This document shows positions 9,245 through 17,302 of a stretch of 64,000 nt of DNA, in pieces. The position numbers and the translations under genes were made by a program. Each line of letters begins with the position of its first letter. Position 1 is the stretch's first letter. The notes beneath the pieces are model-generated. The model searched no databases. It was not told where the DNA came from and worked only from the letters and a program-made list of their open reading frames with translations. Location of the stretch: positions 1-64,000 of the forward strand of contig NZ_JADPRZ010000014.1 of assembly GCF_017347095.1 (NCBI RefSeq). The letters run 5' to 3'. Origin of the DNA: Sporosarcina sp. E16_8 (GTDB lineage Bacteria; Bacillota; Bacilli; Bacillales_A; Planococcaceae).

Positions 9245-10408
9245 TTGAAAATAGATATGATTATAGGAAACATTATTATAATTAGTGTACTAGCGATAAT
9301 TTTGGCTTTACCTTTACTGTTTTTCTCTTTTTTGTACATTCCACCGAATATGTCGTATATCATTCCACTCGTAATCGCACTATACGTTTTTCTGGTTGCC
9401 CTTTTTTCATTCAAAACGTTTGGCTTGATGAAGCGAACAACTGGAAAGAAAGTATTTTACGGGCTGGCGGCAGCTATTGCAGTAGTCGGATTATCCTTCG
9501 CGATTTCGGGGCTGTATAAGCAGTCGTTGGACATTGTTGGGGATGCTGAAGTAGACTTGCAACAATATATGCCATTTGAAAAAGGAACGAAAGCGGTGAA
9601 GTTGGATAAGCCCGCAACCTTGAAACTAGAATCAGAGTTACCAATTATTGATGGTGCGACTGCACTGTATCCGATGTATGCGGCATTCGCGCAGGCGATA
9701 TATCCGGAGAAAGCGTATCAAATTTATGACAGTGAAGTGATGTCTAACATGACGCATATAGCATACGAAAATCTTATTAGTGGCAAGGTAGATATGATTT
9801 TTGTTGCGGGACCTTCTGCGGATCAAATTGAGTCCGCTAAACTAGCCGGGAAAGAATTAAAATTAACGCCAATTGGTAAGGAAGCATTTGTCTTTTTCGT
9901 CAACTCAAAAAATAGCGTGCAGGATTTGACGATGAATGAGATAAAAGGAATTTATTCGGGTGCAATTCAAAATTGGAAAGAGGTTGGAGGTAAAAGTAAA
10001 GCCATTCGCGCTTTTCAACGACCTGAAGACAGTGGTAGTCAAACTGCGCTTCAAAACTTGATGGACGATGTACCAATCATGGATCCTCCAGTTGAAAATA
10101 TAATTGACCTTATGGGTGGAATCATTAATCAGGTATCGGCCTATACAAACTATAATAATGCGATTGGCTTTACATTCCGCTATTATTCCACAGAAATGGT
10201 CAGGAACGATGAAATTCGTTTACTTCAAGTGGAAGGTATTGAACCAACAGTCGATTCCATTCGCTCGGGTGATTATCCGATAGCAAGTGAATTTTATGCC
10301 GTGACTGCCGGCAGTGATAATCCGCATGTTGAGGCATTCATCGACTGGATTTTGTCGGAGCAAGGGCAGGAGATTATTGAGAAGACGGGATATGTTTCGA
10401 TTGAGTGA
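9245..10408 (+). CDS. Membrane-anchored PstS-like substrate-binding protein, copy 2
   Basis: This 387-residue paralogue of the gene at 7672 has the same layout: three N-terminal membrane segments, then a PBP-like domain with IIDGATALYPMYAAF, DSEVMSNMT and EDSGSQTALQNLM. The start is TTG at 9245 after GGAGGGG. The last 53 bases of shared sequence (10334-10386 against 8758-8810) are identical, while the rest of the two genes has drifted, which suggests recent gene conversion. The ligand is unknown; phosphate or another oxyanion is a guess from the fold. No transporter partner is nearby. Confidence 0.85.
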   Translation: MKIDMIIGNIIIISVLAIILALPLLFFSFLYIPPNMSYIIPLVIALYVFLVALFSFKTFGLMKRTTGKKVFYGLAAAIAVVGLSFAISGLYKQSLDIVGDAEVDLQQYMPFEKGTKAVKLDKPATLKLESELPIIDGATALYPMYAAFAQAIYPEKAYQIYDSEVMSNMTHIAYENLISGKVDMIFVAGPSADQIESAKLAGKELKLTPIGKEAFVFFVNSKNSVQDLTMNEIKGIYSGAIQNWKEVGGKSKAIRAFQRPEDSGSQTALQNLMDDVPIMDPPVENIIDLMGGIINQVSAYTNYNNAIGFTFRYYSTEMVRNDEIRLLQVEGIEPTVDSIRSGDYPIASEFYAVTAGSDNPHVEAFIDWILSEQGQEIIEKTGYVSIE

Positions 10409-10440
10409 AGTATAAGTAAACTAAAACAAAGGAGTCGTTT

Positions 10441-10605
10441 AAATTAATATATTTTTTATCCTTCATAATATCGATTATTGGCGTTTTGGGGTTTCTGAAT
10501 CTCGTAACCTTACTTCAAAGAATGAAAGACGGTGGGAATTATCATAATCAGAAAGTGCTCGGGGGAGTTATTATGTTCTTCTTTGTTTTTTGCATCTTTT
10601 TTTAA
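10441..10605 (+). CDS. Small two-segment membrane protein, non-canonical start
   Basis: An open frame of 54 codons ends at TAA 10603-10605 and encodes two hydrophobic segments around a polar loop (NLVTLLQRMKDGGNYHNQK). AAAGGAG at 10428-10434 is well placed for a start near 10441-10447, but no ATG, GTG or TTG is there: the codons are AAA, TTA, ATA. Either a rare start codon is used or a former TTG has mutated to TTA. The family is not recognised. Confidence 0.45.
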   Translation, partial: KLIYFLSFIISIIGVLGFLNLVTLLQRMKDGGNYHNQKVLGGVIMFFFVFCIFF

Positions 10606-10668
10606 TTCTTGCTATGGAATGAATGTTCTTTTAAATAGCGGTGAAATGAGGAGTAGGGGGCGGGTACA

Positions 10669-11676
10669 ATGAAATTGACAACACGTTTAGAAATTGAATA
10701 CCCCATCTTTCAAGCCCCAATGGCGGGGGTGACAACGCCGGAATTTGTGGCGGCATCTTCGGAAGCAGGCGCACTTGGTTCAATTGGAGCGGGTTATCTT
10801 TCAGCCGATGAGACGCGTCAGTTTATTCGCGAAGTGAAGGAGCGGACGGAGAAATCGTTTGCGGTGAACTTGTTTGTTCCGGAGCGGGTTGAAATGGACC
10901 CGCTGTATTTACGGCAAGCATATGAGGCGCTAAAACCGATTGGCAAGCAGCTCGGTCTGCCGTTTTGGGAAGCAACGCTGTCGGAATCTGAATTTGATGG
11001 GCAAGTTCAAGTAGTGGTAGAAGAAGGCGTGAAAGTCTGTTCATTTACATTCGGATTGCCGGATGAAAAGACTGTGCGATTGTTGAAAGGAAATGACGTT
11101 TATCTCATTGGGACAGCAACGACAGTGGATGAGGCGAAACTGGCAGAACAAGCGGGCATGGATGCAATCGTTGTACAAGGCAGTGAAGCAGGTGGGCACC
11201 GTGGGTCTTTTGCTGGTGAATTAACGTTGATTCCCTTGGATGAATTGCTTAGAGGGGTAGTCGCAGCTGTTCAAGTTCCGGTCATTGCAACAGGCGGAAT
11301 TGCGAATAAAGAAATGATGGGAAATGCACTATCTGCTGGGGCACAAGCAGTCCAAATAGGAACTGCATTCCTGGCGGCCGATGAAAGTGGCGCACATCCC
11401 CTTTATAAACAGGCAATTTTGGATGCAGAAGCTGGATGTACGGTATTAACAAAGGCATTCTCTGGCAAAACCGCACGCGGTATACGCAATCGATTCATTA
11501 CTGAAATGAACGAGGAAGTTATTGCACCTTACCCGTTTCAGAATGATTTAACAAAAGAGATTCGTAAAGAGGCGGCAAAGCAAGGAAATACTGATTTTAT
11601 GTCGTTGTGGGCGGGCGAAAGTGTGCATTTAAGCACTAGTGAAAAATTGAAAGCTATCATCGGAAAGCTTATTTAA
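10669..11676 (+). CDS. Nitronate monooxygenase (2-nitropropane dioxygenase family)
   Basis: This 335-residue FMN-dependent TIM-barrel enzyme oxidises alkyl nitronates such as propionate-3-nitronate, a detoxification role in the cytoplasm. Family marks are the N-terminal YPIFQAPMAGVTTPEF, the catalytic-histidine region VVQGSEAGGHRG (about residue 180), and the FMN-phosphate site VPVIATGGIANKE followed by GAQAVQIGTAFL. The start ATG at 10669 follows a GGGGGCGGG stretch and AGGAG. It appears to be transcribed alone. Confidence 0.92.
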   Translation: MKLTTRLEIEYPIFQAPMAGVTTPEFVAASSEAGALGSIGAGYLSADETRQFIREVKERTEKSFAVNLFVPERVEMDPLYLRQAYEALKPIGKQLGLPFWEATLSESEFDGQVQVVVEEGVKVCSFTFGLPDEKTVRLLKGNDVYLIGTATTVDEAKLAEQAGMDAIVVQGSEAGGHRGSFAGELTLIPLDELLRGVVAAVQVPVIATGGIANKEMMGNALSAGAQAVQIGTAFLAADESGAHPLYKQAILDAEAGCTVLTKAFSGKTARGIRNRFITEMNEEVIAPYPFQNDLTKEIRKEAAKQGNTDFMSLWAGESVHLSTSEKLKAIIGKLI

Positions 11677-11748
11677 TAATTTGCGCCATTCAGCCATCCG
11701 ATTTGGTACACTGAATAAATGATATTGATAAGGATGGCGATGGATTAA

Positions 11749-12651
11749 ATGCGGAAATATATCGGAGAAATAGGACTTATTATCACAGCAATCATATGGG
11801 GTAGCGGATTTGTGGCTAGTGCCGTATCCTTGGAATACTATACTCCGTATCAAATACTGGCGGGGCGGTTTGTCGTAGGCGCACTAATTTTAGCGATTGT
11901 GTTTCATAAACGGTTAAAGATGATAAAGAAAAGTGCATTGATAAAAGGGTCAATATTGGGGATCGTTCTCTATATCGCTTTTGCTCTTCAAACGGTAGGT
12001 TTACAGTATACGACACCTTCAAAAAATGCATTCTTAACTGCTGTCAATGTTGTTATTGTACCATTTATAGGATTCATCATTTATAAGAAGAAAATTGATA
12101 TCTTTGAACTCGGCGGGGCGTTCATGGCCATGATTGGAGTAGCAGTACTATCACTTAAATTCTCTTCAGAAGTCAACGTAGGAGATTTATTAACGCTATG
12201 CTGCGCAGTAGGATTTGCGTTCCATATCTTCTATACCTCTAAATTTGTAAAAGACGAGGACCCTATCCAGCTAACGATTATTCAAATGACGGTAGCGGCA
12301 GTGATTGGATACGTCGTTGTAGTATTCAAAAGTGAAACAACCTTTTCTATGGAGGCAGAAGGTCTGCTCCCACTCCTTTACCTGGCAGTATTCTCGACAA
12401 CAATCGCATTTTTATTAAAAACAACTGCACAAAAGTTTATAACGGAAACGAAAGCAGCAATCATTCTATCGACCGAATCATTTTGGGGTATGGCATTTTC
12501 AGTTGTGATTTTAAGCGAAGTAATGACTGGGAAAATGGCCATTGGTGCAATACTCATCCTTAGCGCAATCGTCATATCGGAAACGAAACTCAGTTTTTTG
12601 AAAAAGAAACGGCTGAATGGAATGTTTGAAAAGGGGGATACCCGTGTCTAA
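11749..12651 (+). CDS. EamA/DMT family transporter
   Basis: This 300-residue membrane protein has about ten hydrophobic segments and the two tandem EamA repeats of the drug/metabolite transporter superfamily. The first repeat opens with GLIITAIIWGSGFVASAVSLEYY, typical of the family. Substrates in this family are amino acids, metabolites or drugs and cannot be told from sequence. A membrane-protein gene follows with its GTG start inside the end of this gene, so the two are probably translated together. Confidence 0.88.
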   Translation: MRKYIGEIGLIITAIIWGSGFVASAVSLEYYTPYQILAGRFVVGALILAIVFHKRLKMIKKSALIKGSILGIVLYIAFALQTVGLQYTTPSKNAFLTAVNVVIVPFIGFIIYKKKIDIFELGGAFMAMIGVAVLSLKFSSEVNVGDLLTLCCAVGFAFHIFYTSKFVKDEDPIQLTIIQMTVAAVIGYVVVVFKSETTFSMEAEGLLPLLYLAVFSTTIAFLLKTTAQKFITETKAAIILSTESFWGMAFSVVILSEVMTGKMAIGAILILSAIVISETKLSFLKKKRLNGMFEKGDTRV

Positions 12652-13024
12652 AGCTGTTTATTGTGAAAAATGCTCTAAAGAAATTAAGTTTAGAGGGGAT
12701 TTAGTAACCGCAACTATACTTTTTGTTGTAGTTGCTTATCATGAAGATTGTTATGTAAAAGAATTGAAAGGGTTCAGGGGACTTTTCTTAGACAATGAAC
12801 CGCTTAATGGTTTTTCGGGCAATTTCTTGTTTGTAATGGCAGTTTTAGTAGGTATCGGCTTTGCTTTTGGCTCGTTCAAGTGGGTGTCAATTATAGCCGT
12901 AATTCCTGTATTATATAGGCTTTTTTCTTTTATAAGTTTGAAGGACTATCGGAAAAATAACGTCAGGGTAATTACCGGTGAAAGTAATTTGTTTAATCAT
13001 CTTAGTTCTGGTGCCTGTCACTAA
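12644..13024 (+). CDS. Small membrane protein with N-terminal CxxC motif
   Basis: The 126-residue protein starts with a treble-clef-like segment (YCEKCSKEIKFRG, then YHEDCY), possibly metal binding, followed by two membrane segments. I chose the GTG at 12644 because AAGGGGG lies eight bases upstream; it overlaps the transporter stop by eight bases. The last residues (SSGACH) fall inside a perfect 10-bp inverted repeat at 12996-13005/13021-13030, so the native C terminus may have been replaced by an inserted palindrome. The family is not recognised. Confidence 0.6.
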   Translation: MSKAVYCEKCSKEIKFRGDLVTATILFVVVAYHEDCYVKELKGFRGLFLDNEPLNGFSGNFLFVMAVLVGIGFAFGSFKWVSIIAVIPVLYRLFSFISLKDYRKNNVRVITGESNLFNHLSSGACH

Positions 13025-13050
13025 GATGATAAAAGATTGAGGAGGCTACA

Positions 13051-13569
13051 ATGGAAATTTACTACAATTTAACAGAAGAAGATTATATAAATTTCAATTT
13101 GTATCATATCAAAAATTCTGAAACTGGTAAACGGGCATTGGCATTGCAAAGGTTTTTATCTCCATTATTCTTTATCATTATTTCTTATGTTTATGCTGCG
13201 ATTAGTGACATGCCTTTTCTACCGCTGTTTATCACTTTTTTCATAATGAGTATACTATGGATTATTTTTTACCCGAAGCATTTTTACAAACTCATTGCCC
13301 GTAATGCTAAGAAAATGATCAAAGAAGGAAGAAATGACGGTTTAATCGGTCATCATCAACTGAAAATGACAGAAGAAGGATTAGTGGATACGTCCCTAAA
13401 CAAAGAAACAAAAGTAACTTGGTCCGGCATAACAAGTTTCAAAGAAGACGAGGGATATTACTATCTTTACAACAGCTCAGTAAGTGCCTATATCCTTCCG
13501 AAAAGGGAGATTGATCATGCAGATGAAGTTAAGCAATATATTCAATCTAAGGTAATGAATAATGGTTGA
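13051..13569 (+). CDS. YcxB-like family protein
   Basis: This 172-residue protein has the layout of the YcxB family: an N-terminal YYNLTEEDYINFNLYH segment, two adjacent membrane segments (about residues 45-85), then a soluble domain with TEEGLVDTS and KVTWSGITSFKEDEGYYYLY. The function is unknown. GGAGG precedes the ATG by eight bases. A small membrane protein gene follows 17 bases after its stop. Confidence 0.75.
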   Translation: MEIYYNLTEEDYINFNLYHIKNSETGKRALALQRFLSPLFFIIISYVYAAISDMPFLPLFITFFIMSILWIIFYPKHFYKLIARNAKKMIKEGRNDGLIGHHQLKMTEEGLVDTSLNKETKVTWSGITSFKEDEGYYYLYNSSVSAYILPKREIDHADEVKQYIQSKVMNNG

Positions 13570-13586
13570 ATTGTGGAGGAATAAAA

Positions 13587-13760
13587 ATGCACAGAAAAAA
13601 ATATTTCACCCTTGTACCGCTAGCCCTTTTACTGGGTATTTCAACATTTTATTATCTGCCTGCTGAAGAAAAAAATTATACATTAGTCGTACCTTTACTA
13701 TTTTGGGTTGCTTATTATAGCTGGATTTATATTGAAAAGAAATCCAAGTGTAATGAGTGA
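13587..13760 (+). CDS. Small two-segment membrane protein
   Basis: This 57-residue protein has a basic N terminus (MHRKKYF), two hydrophobic segments and a lysine-rich C-terminal tail. The ATG at 13587 follows TGTGGAGGA, a strong ribosome site; the upstream in-frame ATG at 13566 overlaps the previous gene and lacks one. It probably shares a transcript with the YcxB-like gene. I do not recognise a family. Confidence 0.55.
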   Translation: MHRKKYFTLVPLALLLGISTFYYLPAEEKNYTLVVPLLFWVAYYSWIYIEKKSKCNE

Positions 13761-14209
13761 CAGTCACCCATCCAATCAAAGCTTGGAAGTGGGATTTAGT
13801 TGCGAGTCCGCTATAGTATTTTAAGAGAAATTCATAGGGGAAACTAAACGCTTACTGCCGAGGAATATAGGGGTAGATGAAGACGGTAAAACAAGCAAAA
13901 GTCTTCAAAGGATGAGCTGAAAATCGAGCAGGTGTTACAAGGTGAAGCATTGAATAATCTTGTGAATTTGTCTGCTTACATAGAGCAAACTTAGAAGCAA
14001 TCTGCACTGAAAAAAACAATGCAAGGCGAAGAAATGTTATGAAGCAGGAAATCGCGCTTGATGGGGCTAGGGGTCTAACGACAACAGCAAAGCGTGATCG
14101 TCTATCTGATTGGACTAGTAAAATCGATCAGCTTGGTAAACCGACGGAAAATAATACCGCTAAAAAGCTTGGTGAATTTAAGAAAGAGCAAATGAATATC
14201 ACAGCATAA
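13761..14209 (+). pseudogene. Decayed coding region with an in-frame C-terminal piece
   Basis: Fragments in shifting frames read like protein: ELKIEQVLQGEALNNLVNLS near 13920, KQSALKKTMQGEEML after an in-frame stop near 14000, and a 56-codon open frame at 14039-14209 containing KRDRLSDWTSKIDQLGKP and AKKLGEFKKEQMNITA. Charged, helical composition and broken frames suggest one gene that decayed by stops and frameshifts. The family is not recognised, and the 14039 frame could still be expressed. Confidence 0.45.
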
Positions 14210-14214
14210 ACAAG

Positions 14215-14250
14215 AAAACCTATCCTCTTATGAAGAAGGACGGTTTTTTT
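14215..14250 (+). terminator. Terminator after the decayed region
   Basis: AAAACC (14215-14220) and the following TATCCTCTT pair with AAGAAGGACGGTTTT, followed by a run of T. The stem is imperfect. Confidence 0.65.
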
Positions 14251-14366
14251 GCGTTTTATCTTAAGGCTTTGCTCGTAAGGGTTTCCTTAGCAATTAACCA
14301 GACAGGAGTATATGCTAAGATGTAATTAATATTGGGAATAAATATGATTTATTAAGGAGATATATT

Positions 14367-15332
14367 ATGAAAGTTAAATTAGAAGATGTTGCGAAAGCAG
14401 CGGGCGTATCTCCAACTACTGTATCTCGCGTGTTAAATAATAGGGGGTATATTAGTGAGCTGACGAAAGAAAAAGTGGAGAACGCTATTAAAGAATTGAA
14501 TTATTACCCCAATGATGTTGCGAGGTCTCTGTTCAAAAAGAGAACGAATTTTATTGGACTGATCGTCCCGACAGTTAGCAACCCTTTTTTCGGGGAATTA
14601 TCGTTGTATATTGAAAATATCTGTTCTTCTTTAGGTTATAAGATTATTCTTTGCAATAGTTCAGGGCAGCTTGAAAAAGAGAAAGCCTACGCAACCATGC
14701 TGATTCGACATCAAGTAGATGGTATCATTGTCTGTTCATATAATCGGGGAATTGATACATATAAGTATCCAAAGCTTCCGATTGTTGCGATTGACCATTA
14801 CTTGGCACCGACAATACCTGTAGTAGGTTCTGATAATTACATGGGCGGAAAATTGGCGGTTCAGCATTTAATTGATCGAGGATGCCGTTCAATTATTCAT
14901 ATTAATGGCCCTCTTGAATTAGAAACGCCTGCTCAATATAGGCGAAAGGCTTATGAGGATTTGGTCGATAATCCGATTACATATGAATTACAGTTTGACG
15001 AAGAGGATATTGTTCTATCGATAAGAAAAATTTTGACGGAACGTCCCGAAACAGATGGAATTTTTGCCAGTGATGATATGATGGCTGCTGCTTGTTTGCA
15101 AGTTGCTAGAGAATTGAGCATCCAAGTGCCTGAGCAACTAAAGGTCATCGGCTATGATGGAACGAAAACGACCAGAAGTTTGTTACCACAACTCACGACA
15201 ATTAAACAACCAATTGAGGAGATTGCTAAAACATCTGTGAAAAAATTAATGGATATGATTGATAACCCAGAGTGTTCAGGTTCATATGAAACTGTATTGC
15301 CTGTTCAGTTGTTAATCAGTGAGACAACCTAA
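14367..15332 (+). CDS. LacI family transcriptional regulator of the fructan locus
   Basis: The 321-residue protein has the LacI helix-turn-helix and hinge at residues 2-60 (KLEDVAKAAGVSPTTVSRVLN, with hinge YYPNDVARSL) and a periplasmic-binding-like sugar sensor after it (TNFIGLIVPTVSNPFFGEL, DGIFASDDMMAA, VIGYDGT). It is encoded just upstream of the importer and GH32 genes and most likely represses them, probably binding the palindrome at 15367-15382. The effector is probably sucrose, fructose or a fructan fragment; this is inference from the neighbours. Confidence 0.9.
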   Translation: MKVKLEDVAKAAGVSPTTVSRVLNNRGYISELTKEKVENAIKELNYYPNDVARSLFKKRTNFIGLIVPTVSNPFFGELSLYIENICSSLGYKIILCNSSGQLEKEKAYATMLIRHQVDGIIVCSYNRGIDTYKYPKLPIVAIDHYLAPTIPVVGSDNYMGGKLAVQHLIDRGCRSIIHINGPLELETPAQYRRKAYEDLVDNPITYELQFDEEDIVLSIRKILTERPETDGIFASDDMMAAACLQVARELSIQVPEQLKVIGYDGTKTTRSLLPQLTTIKQPIEEIAKTSVKKLMDMIDNPECSGSYETVLPVQLLISETT

Positions 15333-15358
15333 TTTTCTTAAGATTAGGTTTTTTTAGT
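15326..15358 (+). terminator. Terminator of the lacI-type gene
   Basis: The stem AACCTAAT (15326-15333) / ATTAGGTT (15343-15350), followed by TTTTTTAG, overlaps the stop codon of the regulator gene. It separates the regulator transcript from the downstream operon. Confidence 0.85.
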
Positions 15359-15366
15359 TTTTCGTA

Positions 15367-15405
15367 TGTCAAGCGGTTGACATGTTAGTGTACTTGACAT
15401 ATTAT
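15367..15405 (+). promoter_or_regulatory. Operon promoter with LacI-type operator palindrome
   Basis: TGTCAAGCGGTTGACA (15367-15382) is an imperfect palindrome with a central CG, the usual shape of a LacI-family operator. Its right half is also a perfect -35 box TTGACA (15377-15382), with a TATTAT -10 box 17 bases later (15400-15405). A second, weaker half-matching repeat (TGT..., TTGACA at 15394-15399) lies within the spacer. Repressor bound here would directly block RNA polymerase. Confidence 0.7.
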
Positions 15406-15447
15406 TAACTTATAAATTAGAAAACATTTAAGGGGGCTATATAAAAA

Positions 15448-16389
15448 ATGACTACTGATTCAAAAACAAACGTATTCCATAAGAAAAAAAGTTTGTTCCA
15501 GTACATGAAACAAAATTACATGCTGTATTTATTTTTAGCCCCGGCGATTATTTTGACAATTATCTTTAAGTATATTCCGATGTATGGATCTATTATTGCC
15601 TTTAAGGATTTCAGTCCTATGAAAGGTATATGGGCAAGTGATTGGGTAGGGTTGGAGCATTTTACAAAGTTTTTAACTTCTCCTAATTTTGGAGACATTT
15701 TTATGAATACGCTTAAACTAAGTGTTTACGGCCTAGTGTTAGGGTTTCCGGTACCTATTATTCTGGCATTAATGTTAAATCAGGTGAAACGAGCATCCAT
15801 AAAGAAGAATATTCAATTAATACTGTATGCACCGAATTTTATCTCGGTTGTTGTCATTACAGGAATGCTGTTTATCTTCTTATCACCAACGGGACCCATT
15901 AATACGATTTTATCGTTTTTCATGGACAATCCAATTTCATTCATGTCTGACCCAGATGCATTTGTATCCATCTATATTCTTTCGGGTATTTGGCAGGGGG
16001 CAGGCTGGGCTTCTATCATTTATGTGGCAGCGCTTTCTAATGTCGATCCTCAGCTACATGATGCAGCAACCATTGACGGAGCATCATTGTTGCAAAGAGT
16101 AAAGCATATCGATCTTCCGACATTAAAACCTATGATGGCTGTTCTATTTATCCTTTCGGCAGGTGGAATCATGGGCATTGGATTTGAAAAAGCCTATTTG
16201 ATGCAAACCGCAATGAATATTCCAACGTCTGAAATTATTGCAACCTATGTCTACAAAGTGGGGCTACAAGCCGGAGACTATGCGTATTCATCGGCAGTTG
16301 GATTATTTAACTCCATTATCAATGTGATTTTACTAGTTTTTGTGAACTACGTAGTTAAAAAACTTAATGAAGGTGAAGGTCTTTATTAA
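15448..16389 (+). CDS. ABC transporter permease, LplB-like
   Basis: This 313-residue inner membrane subunit of a carbohydrate (CUT1-type) importer has six predicted membrane segments and the EAA loop DAATIDGASLLQRVKHIDLP near residue 210. N-terminal features (NYMLYLFLAPAIILTIIFKYIPMYG) match the LplB group, which takes up complex oligosaccharides. It is the first gene of the importer operon. No ABC ATPase is encoded here, so a shared MsmX-like ATPase elsewhere would be needed. Confidence 0.9.
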   Translation: MTTDSKTNVFHKKKSLFQYMKQNYMLYLFLAPAIILTIIFKYIPMYGSIIAFKDFSPMKGIWASDWVGLEHFTKFLTSPNFGDIFMNTLKLSVYGLVLGFPVPIILALMLNQVKRASIKKNIQLILYAPNFISVVVITGMLFIFLSPTGPINTILSFFMDNPISFMSDPDAFVSIYILSGIWQGAGWASIIYVAALSNVDPQLHDAATIDGASLLQRVKHIDLPTLKPMMAVLFILSAGGIMGIGFEKAYLMQTAMNIPTSEIIATYVYKVGLQAGDYAYSSAVGLFNSIINVILLVFVNYVVKKLNEGEGLY

Positions 16390-16409
16390 AAGGGGGACAA
16401 GGTAGGGAT

Positions 16410-17285
16410 ATGAATTATTCGAAAAAAGATCGATTTCTGCTCATGATAAATAAGTATGTCCTTATTATTGCGACGTTGATAATTCTGTTGCCATTGCTCT
16501 ATGTGTTGTTAGCCTCGTTTTTAGAACCTAACGTCTTACTAAGTAAAGGTATATCGTTCAATCCGGACGATTGGAGTGTGCAAGGCTATGTGAAGATTTT
16601 GCAAAACGAAGCGATTATTAGAGGATTTTTTTACTCGATTCTGTACTCAGTTGGATTTGCTTTGGCGACAGTTATTGTTTCCATACTAGCTGCTTATCCA
16701 TTATCGGTTGAGGGTTTTAGAGGAACGAAAGTCATTATGATCTTCTTCCTCATCACGATGTTTTTCAGTGGTGGTTTAATCCCAACGTATTTAGTGGTCA
16801 AGGATCTAGGGATGTTAAATAGCATATGGGCTATTATTTTGCCAGGTGCGATTAGTGTCTGGAATATTATTTTAGCTAGAACGTATTTCAGAGCCATTCC
16901 TAAGGAACTCCAAGAAGCGGCAAAAATCGATGGGGCATCTGATTTACTTATATTCTTCAAAATTATTTTACCGCTATCTAAACCAATTATTTTTGTTCTA
17001 GCATTATATGCTTTTGTAGGGCAATGGAATTCTTATTTTGACGCCATGATTTACTTAGAGGATGCTAAATTGCATCCATTGCAGTTGGTATTACGTTCGA
17101 TTCTTATTCAAAATGAAGTTCAGCCTGGCATGATTGGTGATCAACTTGCCATGGCAGAGTTGAAAAAGATGTCGGAAATGATTAAATACTCGTCTATTAT
17201 TCTTTCTAGTTTACCTCTAATCATTATGTATCCATTCTTCCAAAAGTATTTTGAAAAAGGCGTTATGGTAGGCTCAATAAAATAA
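16410..17285 (+). CDS. ABC transporter permease, LplC-like
   Basis: This second permease subunit has 291 residues, six membrane segments and the EAA loop ELQEAAKIDGASDLLIFFK near residue 170. The C terminus (YPFFQKYFEKGVMVGSIK) is the usual ending of the LplC/YtcP group. It begins 20 bases after the first permease gene and pairs with it. GGGGGACAAGG provides the ribosome site. Confidence 0.92.
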   Translation: MNYSKKDRFLLMINKYVLIIATLIILLPLLYVLLASFLEPNVLLSKGISFNPDDWSVQGYVKILQNEAIIRGFFYSILYSVGFALATVIVSILAAYPLSVEGFRGTKVIMIFFLITMFFSGGLIPTYLVVKDLGMLNSIWAIILPGAISVWNIILARTYFRAIPKELQEAAKIDGASDLLIFFKIILPLSKPIIFVLALYAFVGQWNSYFDAMIYLEDAKLHPLQLVLRSILIQNEVQPGMIGDQLAMAELKKMSEMIKYSSIILSSLPLIIMYPFFQKYFEKGVMVGSIK

Positions 17286-17302
17286 AAAATGGGGGTTTTA
17301 GT

